This document shows, piece by piece, positions 34,067 through 44,098 of a DNA stretch of 64,000 bases. Each line of letters opens with the position of its first letter. The stretch's first letter is position 1. Source of the DNA: Cephalotrichum gorgonifer (Eukaryota > Ascomycota > Sordariomycetes > Microascales > Microascaceae). The notes beneath the pieces are model-generated. The model was not told the DNA's origin. It saw only the letters and a program-made list of their open reading frames with translations, and did no database searches. Both the position numbers and the translations under genes were made by a program. The stretch is from positions 2,008,391 through 2,072,390 of the forward strand of contig ONZQ02000003.1 of assembly GCA_900312665.1 (NCBI GenBank), given 5' to 3'.

Positions 34067-36245
34067 TCAAAGGCCCTTGGCTACTAGTACGGGTTCCATC
34101 CCCCCCCCAGGGCGGTCTTCTTCTCCAGGCCACTGTGGAGGGGGAATTCCCGCGTACGCCACGCCGTGCTGCTCCTCCAGCTTCCGCCGCAGTATCTCGA
34201 TGCAGAGCACCCACCTCCACCGGAGGCGCCTGCCCCGCTCCTCCAACTCCCGTGATAGTGCCTCCTCCTCCAACGAAAACTCCACAGCCAAGGCCTCCGT
34301 CTCCTCGTCCCTCTTGGTCTCGAGTCTCAGCCACTCCGCCTCTTGACGCTCCACCAGCTCCTCCGCCGCCTTGAGCTGCCGGTCTCGCATGACGTTGATC
34401 CTAGAGTTGTGCATCCTCTCCATCCCGTCCCGGAGGGTGTACTGCTGGCTGAGCTCACGGAGGTCGCGCTCCGTCACCGTCCGCTGCGGCATGGCTGCGG
34501 CCGCGTCACCACCCCCGCTGCCGGCCTGGGCGCTGATCCCATTGCAATACGCCTCCATGTGCTTTAGCCTGATTTGGACGCTCCTCTCGCTCGCCTCGAG
34601 CGTCTCTCGGAGGTCCATCTCGGCCTTGATCTGCCGGTCCTCGAGGTGCGCCACCGTCTTGGCGTGCCTCTCCCTCATCTTCTCCATCTGGTCCGAGTGC
34701 TTGTCCGCCAGCGAAAGCTTCCTGCGCAGCTGTCCCGCCCACATCACGTCCCGATTCCGCCTGGCGTATGCCGCAAACCGCTTCAGCTCCGCCGCCTGGG
34801 CCTCGCGAAGCTGGTCGAACTCGGGGCTCTCCACCGTCCGCCTCTCCGCCTCCCGCCGCTCCGTGGCCTCGGCCTCCTCCGCCGCCTCCCGCTCCGCCAG
34901 CCTCGCCTCCTCCTGGGCTCGTCGCCTCTCCATCTCCTCCTCGCCGTTGCAGAAGTTGGGACACCCGACGGCCGGGTCCCAGATGGCGCCGCATATGTAG
35001 CAGAACTGCGCCTTGCACCTGCACGTCATGTGCGTACACCCCTGGACCAGCTCGACTAGGGTCCGGCACCTGTAGCACCTTCTCCATCCCGACTTCTCGC
35101 CAATCTTGAGTACGGCGTCGAGGTCCCAGTCGTCCGGGCAGTCCCGCCCGATCTCGTGAGCGCCGCGCTTGCACATGGAGCAGACGCTCGTGTCGCACTT
35201 CTTGCACACGACGACAAATGGGTGCTTCGGGTCGACCTTGTGTCGCGGAGGGATAAACTCCCCGCAGGCGGCCTTGGGACAGAAGACTCGCAGTTCCCAC
35301 GGCGTGCTGAACTGCACCACCGCCTTAATGAACAGTAGCCGCTCGTCCGAGTCGAGTAGCCCGCTGAGGATGGTGCTCGGGACGGGCAGGGTGCAGCACC
35401 TCGGGGGCATCTTGGTCTCGTCGGTTATCGCCTGGTCTATCATTACCCTCAGACATTCGCAGCAGTAGGTATGGCCGCAGGGTAGGTTGTGTAAGGCGCT
35501 AGACTGGTCGAACTCGTCCCGGCAACATATGCAGGAGCTAATATACCGAGCTAGTGTCAATACGACATTGCGTAGTCAACAGGAAGGAATGTTGACCATC
35601 ATCACCCTCGGCCATGGGCACTCACGTTACAGTGTCTGATTTCGTAAAATGTTTCTTCCCCCATAGCATGCGGGTCTTGAAGCCATTCTTGAAATTCGCT
35701 AGGGTCGACGTCGTCGGCAACCCGAAGAGTGTCTGATTCTTTTCGCCGGCATTGGTGGTAGATAGACTTTTCACGAGCTTCGGCTGGGTGATGTTGGGGC
35801 CGAGCTGAGCTAGGTACCTGTCGTAGACGGAGAACCCAAGCGTATCCGACCGGCGGCGTGGCTCCGAGGCTAACTTTGTCGAACTGGTGGATGGGGAGAC
35901 ATCGGGTACCAACGAGGGTGCCGTCAAGGAGCGGATCGTGGTAGCTTGGGACGAGGGGGCGAGGCTTCGTGTGCCGCAGGTTGGGAATGAAACGGGGGAG
36001 TTGGTGACACTCGACGTGGGTCCCTGCCCGGCAGTTGGGGCGACCCTAGTGACGGAAACGTCAATGCCCAGCGCGCTAGCCTTCGCTGCGACCTCGTCAT
36101 CCAGGTCAGACTCAGACTTCCCGTTATCGAGGCGGAGAACATCGACGAGGTAGTCGACGTCCCCGGAGGCGACAATTGCGGGACAGCTATTGCTATTATC
36201 GTTCGTCGCGAGGGCAGGACATGGGAGGACGGCGGCCGAAGCCAT
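34067..36245 (-). CDS. RBR (RING-IBR-RING2) E3 ubiquitin ligase
   Basis: Two exons, complement of 34067-35537 and 35626-36245, give 696 residues. The intron (88 nt) has a GTGAGT donor and a TATTAG acceptor, and the join reads KSDTVTSCICCRDEF. Exon 1 (206 residues) is Ser/Thr-rich and disordered. RING1 begins at C209 and continues LHNLPCGHTYCCECL. The IBR has FCPKAACGEFI and VVCKKCDTSVCSMCK. RING2 has CYRC at 361-364 followed by VQGCTHMTCRC, where C374 aligns with the catalytic Cys that forms a thioester with ubiquitin in HHARI/Parkin-type enzymes. From about 405 to 690 the chain is highly charged (Glu/Arg/Ala/Leu) and predicted coiled coil, a likely oligomerisation or substrate platform. The substrate is unknown. 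The start has a good context (GCCATGG). Confidence 0.92.
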
Positions 36246-36562
36246 GGCTATTTTCCGTTGCGCAGCAATCAAGGGAAAATGTGGCGGGGGGCGGTCGGCC
36301 GGTACAGGGGTGGGGAGAGGAGGGAGGGTGTGATTTTTATGCAAGAGGCGCAAGGAGGAGGGAAGAGGGAAAATACTGATGTTATAGGATATAAAAAGAC
36401 TCGTGCATCGTGGTAGCGGGACGGGACTCTCGGCCAAGTCGCGCGTGCGTAGTACGTGTGTAGCGGCGGTAGGATGGCTGCTTGGGCACCTCGGCTCCGA
36501 TCGAACAAGAAATTGAAGTGAGGTGAGGTGATGCGAGGTGAGTTGAGTTGAGATTTGACGCC

Positions 36563-36584
36563 GGGGTTGGGGTTGGGGCTGGGG
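36563..36584 (+). repeat. four G4 tracts, canonical G-quadruplex motif
   Basis: Four runs of GGGG (36563-36566, 36569-36572, 36575-36578, 36581-36584) are separated by two-base loops TT, TT and CT. The last run touches the N gap. It lies about 320 bases upstream of the RBR ligase start. Confidence 0.85.
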
Positions 36585-36604
36585 NNNNNNNNNNNNNNNN
36601 NNNN
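36585..36604. other. assembly gap (20 N)
   Basis: Twenty N directly after the fourth G tract. The true length may differ. It interrupts no supported gene. Confidence 1.
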
Positions 36605-36793
36605 GGTCTATACTTGTACAAAGCCGAGTATGTATGTCTTTGGCCGAAGCTGAAATTGGGTCGGTCGATTGCAAACGGAATAGCTTCGAAACAGACGGGC
36701 GCAAGCAGCGGGCTCGGAACGGCGATCAACTGTCGTGATTCAGGTTGATCTTGCGCGGGTGTCATAAAACGAGATGGGTAGATGAGATGGGAC

Positions 36794-36812
36794 GTGTGTG
36801 TGTGTGTGTGTG
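36794..36812. repeat. (GT)n microsatellite
   Basis: About nine and a half GT units in an intergenic region. Confidence 0.95.
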
Positions 36813-37760
36813 GATAGGTGGGGGATTTGCCGCCTTGATTAAAATGAGGATGTTCCTTGGAGAGCCGCGGGATAAGACAAACAGACAAATGACAAACGTC
36901 GTTGTCGTCGAGGATGGAATCGACGTGTGATTCGTAGTTTAGGGGAACGCCGCCAATACCTATTACTTGTACATCACCCACACCTTGACCACTTGACACC
37001 AGAGGGCTCCACGATGCCCGAGACTCGGTCGGAGGGGGACAGACAGAGAGAGAAAGCACGGCTCGACTTTGTGAAGTTTGATCCCGGGAGGAGAGGGGCG
37101 GGCGCTTTGGGCACAACTACAACATTAACCTCGTCATAGTCCTCCATAGCGGGTGGTGGCTTCCCGCTCGGATCCGCGGGTTGGGTTAGCTCCTTCCCGA
37201 GACACCACTATATCAGCACTTTTGGTTGATCTCTCCTACTACGTGGTAGTAACGCGCCTTGACGCTAATGTGCAAGGCGGCTGGGCGGGCGGGGCCCGCT
37301 ATTCTTAGCTGACCTTGCTCGACGTCAGGCGAAAGCCACCGACTACGGCAGAGCGTCAGTGCCCCCCCTCCCCCCTTCCCCGCGGGATATTAATACATGC
37401 TTGTTGTACAAGTACGTACTCTGTGACAAGTGCCAGATGTACGAGTAGTGTGAAGTACAGAGACATGACATATGTAACAGTATATGCTCAAAGCCCGCCA
37501 TAATAGTTAGTGTTCCGTTATATATGTCAAATGTAACGAATATACTTGTACCATTTAGCGCCGCGCGGGGCACATGACCACCGTTTCTCATCACCTTGCC
37601 CCCCACACAAAAACGCCGGCGACTCGGAGCATTATCACCTCGAAAGCTGAGCAGGGGGGAGGGAGGGAGGCAGTTACCACAACAGGCAGCAATCGGCCGA
37701 GGATCCATTACAAAAAAAGCCAGCTCAGCTTTCTCAGTGGACGGTGAGAGGGGGCGGTGA

Positions 37761-37774
37761 TACGAGTACTCGTA
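37761..37774. repeat. 14-base perfect palindrome TACGAGTACTCGTA
   Basis: The sequence reads the same on both strands. It is the fullest example of a word that recurs in the intergenic DNA of this window (see findings). Confidence 0.7.
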
Positions 37775-38940
37775 GGACTACAGACACGTCTACACGGCGT
37801 CAGCGGGGCTCGGCAGCGAGCAAAAGCAAACAGGGAGACACTAGGACGAGCGGCCCAGAGTTGGGAAAATTGCAATGTCTCGGCTTTGGCCCCAGACTCG
37901 ACGACGGACTTTACTTGTCGGGATGACAGAGATGACGAAGACGAGGGAATTGAAACCCCCTCCCCCCGGCTCCCGCCGGAGGTGGCGTCTGCAAAGGCTG
38001 AAGAAGACACCCCGGTAGATGCAGATGCAAAATGACACGGACCACTTTGACGAGGGCAGCCAAGGAGCCGGGCAGTACTTGTACGTACTCGTAGCACTCG
38101 ATGGGAGCGGGGCGGACGTATTATTCGGTACTATGAGAGTTATTACTTGAACAGGTACGGTACTCGAACTTGAGAGGCGTCCAAGGAAGTACTCGACTCC
38201 ATCTTCCGCTCTCCCCGTTCCAATCATCCATGTTGTCATGGGTTCGTCTGTCCCACTTAGGACACCGGGCTGACCCCCCTGGTTCGAACTCCCATCTCCA
38301 ATTCCGACAAGTAGATGGCAACCCAGCTCGACTTCCCAAGCACCCCCAAGAGACAGACACGAAAGATCAGACGCAAAGCTGAGCTCGTTTGTTTACCTGA
38401 CGACCCATTCTCCCTCCCTGCTTCCTTGTACAACCGGCAACCTGCCTTCTACTCCCCGGCCTCCCTCCTCCCTGTCCTCTCTCCCCCCAAAGGATACCTG
38501 TAAAGCAAACAGGCCTGCAAGCACGGACCAGATCCCCTCGGTTCGGTTCGGGGTGCCAGCTGAATAGACTTGACTACCTCGACAAGTACGTACACTGCGC
38601 TAGCCCGTTACTTTTAGACCTCCCGGGAGACACCGCTGCTCCACCCCGGCCGGCCCGATCGTACCGTGGATGCAAGGCACTTGCAGTGGACTACTTGTAT
38701 TACTGTTACAACAACTTTAGGTGAGAAAAAAATGAAGGGGGAAAAACAAAAGAAAAGAAAAACAAAGAAAGACTCACTCAATCGAAGTTGTGCTTTTGCC
38801 GGGGAAAAAAACTATTGGCAAGATCCCGATCTGCCGCATGCAGAGCCGTCGAGAGAGTTCACTCATTCCACATCATCCGCGGAGTTGGCAAACCCTTGAC
38901 TTCTCCTCCTCCCACTGCTTTACTTGTATTCGCTGGGTCC

Positions 38941-38974
38941 CCTCCTCCTCTTCCTCCTCCTCCTCCTCCTCCCC
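38941..38974. repeat. CTC/TCC triplet repeat
   Basis: CCTCCTCCTC-type trinucleotide repeat of about 33 bases with one interruption. No supported gene covers it. Confidence 0.85.
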
Positions 38975-39445
38975 CATCCCCTTCGCGTTGTATGTACCAA
39001 GTTCTCGTTTGTCAACACCCCTGAACGCGCCCCCATCTTGGTGGCTGCTCAAGTGACGCCTCCTAATATGCGATGTGGGATCCACACCCGGGGCACAACG
39101 CCCCAAAGCCGGTCCCAGGGCCAAGCCTCCATAATCCCACTCGATATTATTACTGCAAACGCCCTTCTCATGCCTACCGTCGCTGTCTCGGGAAAGGTCA
39201 CCTGAGAGTTATCTTAAATACGAGGGGGGGAGGCTCTCATATTCGTGTCGGTGTGCCAACCGAGAAGCAAAGCCGTTAGATTCATCCGCTGATATCTCCG
39301 CCCTGTTCCTGCAAACGATCTCCACACCGGGTGATCACCATAACCGCTGCAGCAAATTATCCCCTCAAGCACTTACACTAATTACCTCTCTCAAACGGAC
39401 AGCACTGGTAAGGACAGCAATACATGTCTCTCGTATGTCCAACGT

Positions 39446-41671
39446 TCAGTCCACCACGAGCACCTCGTAATACATCATGTTCCCTCTCCACCCCCGTCCC
39501 AGCGTCGCCTCCGAGTCGTCAGTGTCCACATCCATAGCCACCCCTGCTAACGTCCCCTCATCGTCGCTACTAATATCGACGAAGTCATGTACCATATGGA
39601 CATCATGTCGCCCGTTCTCTAAGGCAGCGTCCCGACCATTCCCTAGACCACCATCGTCCCTGCCTCCAAACAGCCAAGCAATCCCATCATCCTCATCACC
39701 GCTATCATCGTCCACCACCAGAGCATCCAAAATAGCATCAGCGTCCTCATCAATCACGAAGCTATGGTCCGGGATAGTCAATCCGGGCTCCGCAAGCGTT
39801 ATGCCGTCCTCCTCCAGAAGCCAACTTTGAATATGGCGGAACAGGTGTTCTGCCACCACGGGCGGAAACGCGTTCCCGATCTGCTTCTTGATATACGGTC
39901 CCTCGAAGGCGTGGTATACTGGGAATCCCTGTAACGTAGCGAATTCCCGGAGCGTGAACTCCCGCGCTCCGCTGAAGTGGTAGTTCTGACCACCTGATGT
40001 TGTGATGCACCGCGGGAGAATGCTGTCACCGTTCCATGGCGCATAGTTGAGCCGCTTCATCGCCCGTGGGTTATGGAGTGGGTCGACACCCCTTCGGGCC
40101 CTGATCCTGTTGATAGCCTCTTTTGCCGTCACGTAGGGCTTCACCCGGCTGCCGCTTCTGCCCCTGCCTTCAGCGGAGTGCGACGGCTCCGGGAATGGTA
40201 GCAACTTCTCCCCCGGTCCAGCCCCTATAATGATTAGACGCTTTCGGAGCGCAGGGAGCCCCCAGTCAGCTAGTGGCACGATCCTCCACCTCACCGAGTA
40301 GCCGTGAGCCGTGAAGGTACCGATAAGGTGGTTGAAGTACGGCGACCATCTCGCCATCATCAGGCCGAATGTCTGCTCCAGGGTGAAGATACGAGGCTTA
40401 ACCTTTTTCAGCACTGCCTCGCAGCCAAAGAGAGATGCTAGATTCGCCGCGTCCTTCGCTTCGCTAGGGACAGTATGTGCTGGGGAAAATACCTGACACG
40501 GCGGGGACAGGTGCAAAACGTCTGCCCTAGGGTCTACCACCAGGTTCATGAAGTCCGAAACGTCCGTCTCAAAGACGTCTGTCATCGGAAAGTTGCGCCG
40601 GTATGAGTTGCACGCGGGGGCCCAGTGGTCAACAGCAAACATTGGCTTCAGCCCAGCTTTTACCGCCCCTCTAGATGCACCTCCCGCTCCGGAGAAGGAA
40701 TCAAAGAACGTGTACTTTTGCCCGGGGATCCGAACCTGGCGCCGGGCCCGATCCCACACTCTCCTGCCATGATTCATGTAAGTTGGCTCCTCAAGCTCGA
40801 TCGGGGCCGTAGGGGACTCTCCGCCAGACGTTGGTCGATAAGAGCCACCTAGTACCACCTCCCCTCTCCAGCGGCGGCGAAGGGACTCGCCGTCTATCCG
40901 GAACGGCCCGTCCGCCTCTTCAGGGGTGATAGACACGATGGCCGCCTCGTAGCCCGGGTGCACGGTCGTGCGACTCGATTCGCGAAACTTTGCCGACGGC
41001 CAGTATCGGAGGTGCTTCCAGCGGCAAACGATGACCCCATCCTCGCTATGCTCAGGGTACGGAGTATTCGTGGTAACAAGTGTTCGGATGGCAAGGACGT
41101 CTGATATCTGAACCTCGACCAGAGCTTGTACTTCCGGCCCTCTGTCATCATCCCGGTCGATATCGTAAACAGCAACGACTTCCCGACGGTGCCACTTAAG
41201 GAGGCCGCCCAGGTGCACGCTCTTTATGTAGGGGAGCCCGCGAATCTTCACCAACTGTCCGGCCTGTTGCGTAGGCTGGTATATTTCCTTGATTCGGAGG
41301 TACGTGTAACGCAGGGGATGCTGAGGGAGCGAATTGATCTGGACGACGCCGCCTTCCTTGAGATGCATTCCTCTCCAGGTGACGTCGGCTAGTCGGAGAC
41401 CAAGCGAGGCGACGTCTGGGTTTCGGCGGGCTGGAGGTCCAGAGGCGACATCGTCATCACGGGTGAGGTCGAATATCTCCTTCTCGGCAAGGCTCTCTAG
41501 CTCCACGACATCATCGTTGTCAAGTTCAATCAAGGGAGGTGCAGATATCGTGGCTTGGCGCAGCTCCTGAACCCATCGGGATATTTCCGCATCGACGACG
41601 GTCACCTCCTGTTCGTCGTCGTCGTCGATAACCCAGCTGTTGGCCGGGTCGGTTCCGGGGAATGAATTCAT
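39446..41671 (-). CDS. rid: RID-type cytosine-5 DNA methyltransferase homologue
   Basis: Single exon, 741 residues. RID is required for repeat-induced point mutation (RIP) in Neurospora; the related Masc1 acts in Ascobolus. Motif I is FFDSFSGAGGASRGA (about 322-336, SAM binding). Motif IV is PPCQVFSPAHT with catalytic C392. Motif VI is LEQT (E432-T434), where canonical enzymes have ENV. Motif VIII is LRKRLIIIGAGPG, motif IX begins RCITTSGGQN, then GAREFTLREFATLQGFP, and motif X is KQIGNAFPP. The region between VIII and IX, where a target recognition domain sits, is short (about 70 residues), typical of the RID/Masc1 group. Residues about 105-215 resemble a BAH-like module. Both termini are acidic (DDDDEQE; DDDSGDEDDG). 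It is expected to act in the nucleus in the sexual phase. The ATG is at 41671. Confidence 0.93.
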   Translation of the reverse strand: MNSFPGTDPANSWVIDDDDEQEVTVVDAEISRWVQELRQATISAPPLIELDNDDVVELESLAEKEIFDLTRDDDVASGPPARRNPDVASLGLRLADVTWRGMHLKEGGVVQINSLPQHPLRYTYLRIKEIYQPTQQAGQLVKIRGLPYIKSVHLGGLLKWHRREVVAVYDIDRDDDRGPEVQALVEVQISDVLAIRTLVTTNTPYPEHSEDGVIVCRWKHLRYWPSAKFRESSRTTVHPGYEAAIVSITPEEADGPFRIDGESLRRRWRGEVVLGGSYRPTSGGESPTAPIELEEPTYMNHGRRVWDRARRQVRIPGQKYTFFDSFSGAGGASRGAVKAGLKPMFAVDHWAPACNSYRRNFPMTDVFETDVSDFMNLVVDPRADVLHLSPPCQVFSPAHTVPSEAKDAANLASLFGCEAVLKKVKPRIFTLEQTFGLMMARWSPYFNHLIGTFTAHGYSVRWRIVPLADWGLPALRKRLIIIGAGPGEKLLPFPEPSHSAEGRGRSGSRVKPYVTAKEAINRIRARRGVDPLHNPRAMKRLNYAPWNGDSILPRCITTSGGQNYHFSGAREFTLREFATLQGFPVYHAFEGPYIKKQIGNAFPPVVAEHLFRHIQSWLLEEDGITLAEPGLTIPDHSFVIDEDADAILDALVVDDDSGDEDDGIAWLFGGRDDGGLGNGRDAALENGRHDVHMVHDFVDISSDDEGTLAGVAMDVDTDDSEATLGRGWRGNMMYYEVLVVD

Positions 41672-42675
41672 GGCTGGGGTTTGTCCGTGTTGAAGCTAGC
41701 GGGAAGACATGTATATCAAAGGCCTCCAGCGGAATTCGTAATATGCTGCTTGGATTCCACTTTCCGAACCATATGAGAGAAAGTCCGGCCTGTAGGGGAT
41801 GCTGAAGCCCTAGATATATGGTAAACCTCTGATGTACGGAAATAACTAGCCCATGGAAGCGGAGCGGGAGCGAGGTGGTAGATGAAGTCATATGGATAGT
41901 GGTCTCTTTCTACGAATCTCCATATCTAGTGTAGAGGGATTAATGATACTCTAGCAAGGCAGGAGTGGGGGGAAATCCCCAGGGAAGGAGCGGTGGTCGA
42001 GGGCATTCTTGCACCTTCCTCCTTTGAACTATCCAAATCCACGGTAGAGTCACTCTAGAAAGCCGTTTGCGTAGGGAGCAAACAACATTTCTAGCTTTGT
42101 GGCTAGACTCTGTCACTCTCGTCCCTATTTTTGAGTCTCAGAGAGCAGATTACCCCCAAAGCGGAGCAAGGCTATGGACGAGCAAGCAGTCCATGGTATG
42201 CCTCTCCTGTGAGAGCTACCATCGACAAAAAGGTAGGGAAGGGTTTAAGCTTGTGTTGTCTTGGTTCAGGTACACCAGGTGCTTAATTGGACGACCAAAG
42301 TCCAATAGGGATTTAAGCACGGGATACTGGCGGTTCTGCCAAAATCGTGGCGGACCAATACCTGTCGATGGCAGCCACACTATATGAGGGGAGTAGTATG
42401 ACATTATGATCCACGGCCGACAGTTTGTGGGACGATGGGTAGTGGGCAATGGATAAGTAGTGTGGGTGGCGACGTCATCGTTAGGCATCCGCCAAAGGGG
42501 TAGAGTCGGGTGTAGATGTGTGTACATGTAGTCTATAAGTCGGACTCCTCCGTCCTCTGGACAACCCCTTTCTCTTCGTCTCCTTCAACTCCATATCACA
42601 CCACAATCCTCATCGCCAAACACGAGACGCAAGTCAAAAAATACAAAGACACAAACATTCTCATCAAAGCCCAAG
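41672..42675. other. divergent promoter region
   Basis: It separates rid (minus) from the small plus-strand gene at 42676. No gene or recognisable motif beyond a GAGTCA core near 42049. TATA-like and CT-rich elements just before 42676 (CTCTTCGTCTCCTTC) suit a fungal promoter. Confidence 0.5.
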
Positions 42676-42957
42676 ATGGATTCTAGCAAGAACCAGAAGA
42701 CCGACGTGAGCACCCAGCTTACCCACAACAGCAGAATGATAGGGCAGGACGGGCGGCTAACAGACGCAACGCAGCAGCAGAAGTCCTCGGGAGAGAAGGA
42801 GTTCTCCATCCAACCCGTCACCGAGGGCGCTGACCCCAAGTTCGCCCCATTCCAGGCCAATCCGGGGCCAGCGATTCACAAGGACTTGAACGTGCCGGAG
42901 GAAGGCACCAAGGAGGAGAGGAGGGCCAAAGCGGCGGAGTGGAATAAAAAACAATAA
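42676..42957 (+). CDS. small hydrophilic hypothetical protein, 93 residues
   Basis: A single frame from an ATG in good context (AAGATGG) to TAA. I do not recognise the family. The chain is very hydrophilic, with no Cys and no hydrophobic segment, and is probably disordered: KTDVSTQLTHNSRMIGQDGRL, a Gln run, then ADPKFAPFQANPGPAIHKDLNVPEEG and a Lys/Glu/Arg/Ala tail (KEERRAKAAEWNKK) that could form a charged helix. A CT-rich leader precedes it, and codon use is GC3-biased like its neighbours, which favours a real gene. The composition resembles stress-related hydrophilins, but that is only an impression. Confidence 0.62.
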   Translation: MDSSKNQKTDVSTQLTHNSRMIGQDGRLTDATQQQKSSGEKEFSIQPVTEGADPKFAPFQANPGPAIHKDLNVPEEGTKEERRAKAAEWNKKQ

Positions 42958-44098
42958 GGGATCATAGAGTAGGGACGAAGGAGAGGATAGGATATATACG
43001 AATGCCTAAACATAATGACAATGCTGAAGGGATTTTACGACTGAAGGCCCCTTGGGTAGATACCTTAAAGAGGTTGCATCAATGCCAGTATCGGCCCACG
43101 TAATTCGGGCCCGGATGTTCGTGTACGATGACGCATGTACTTTAGTACACAGTGCACCACCGTCAGCTGCGTGATTAAGTTGTAGGACTTTTATAGGGTC
43201 TCTCCAGCTGATGACGGCCCGTTTTGAATGTCAAAGCCACACCACTCAAGTGGCCCGAGCCACTCCAAGTGGTGGCTGCACACACCGACCACCCCATCCC
43301 TGGTACCTACCAATCCGTTGTCACCCCGCCCCGCAAGCGGGTCAGTCACTCCTGGACAGTGCTCAAACGGCTTGGAACCAGCTTCCTCTCCGAGCGGGCG
43401 GATGTTCCTTTGTGAGGCCTCTACAAGGTTGCCAGGGTTGACCAGCAGTCTAATATTAGACTTCCTGAACGGTGCAAGGCTCACTAACCCAGGCTTCCCC
43501 CTTCCAATTCACTGTGGGACCCTCAGTCTCGATACTGATAGCTTTTCTCATTCATCATCCTATCTAGTCCTTCTGCAACCCAGGTACATCTATGTACTAC
43601 TATTGTAACCACCAATAGGCGACTTTCCCGACAGCTTTACGACGAGCTTCTTCTCCTTGCCACCAACTTCTACGAAGTCCATCTCAAGCAAACCGACCGA
43701 GCCCGAAAATACCGAGTTTCACGGCCGACCGACTCTCCTCCCATTCTCATCCCGCCCCTCTTGCCGAGCCCTTCGCCTGGAGAGGAAGTTCGGAGGGAGA
43801 GCCTCGACGAAGGGAACGGCCCGACAAAAGCGATGTCGGGCGGGAAATAAGCGCCACCCTAGTCCGGCCGCAATCGAGTTGCCTACTCCGCAAGCAGTTG
43901 TTCGCCGCTGCCTTGCTCGATTTAGCTTATCTCGAACGACAACCCAACATTACTCCACTCTCCCTTCACACCGTTCTGTCCTACCGAACGACCACTTCCT
44001 ACGCTCTTCACTTCGACGGGTCGCGACCTCGCAATCTTAGGACGGACCTCTCGGGCTCCCCATCACCCCGTTAGCGTAGGCTAGCTTTACCTACCAAG
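42958..44098. other. intergenic stretch, LAS17 leader side
   Basis: The right half is pyrimidine-rich and probably contains the LAS17 promoter and leader. The long frame at about 43657-44040 lacks an ATG start and any motif, so it is not called. Confidence 0.5.

Larger units (their letters stand above)
36246..39445. other. 3.2-kb gene-free stretch with N gap and simple repeats
   Basis: It contains a four-tract G motif next to a 20-N assembly gap, a (GT)n microsatellite, many TACTCGTA/TACTTGTA words including a 14-base perfect palindrome, and a CTC triplet repeat. Open frames are short and compositionally poor. I see no supported gene. The promoter of the RBR ligase lies at the left end. Confidence 0.5.

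Noticed and set aside
35537..35560. Possible independent start of the RBR ligase at 35560
   Set aside because: The codon is TTG, and a GTGAGT donor and TATTAG acceptor join it in phase to the upstream exon starting at 36245.
38270..38300. tRNA-like B box (GGTTCGAACTCC)
   Set aside because: The flanking bases cannot form a T stem, and no A box or acceptor stem is found at the proper distance.
43657..44040. 127-residue frame just upstream of LAS17
   Set aside because: It begins at a TTG, lies in the pyrimidine-rich leader and has no family features.
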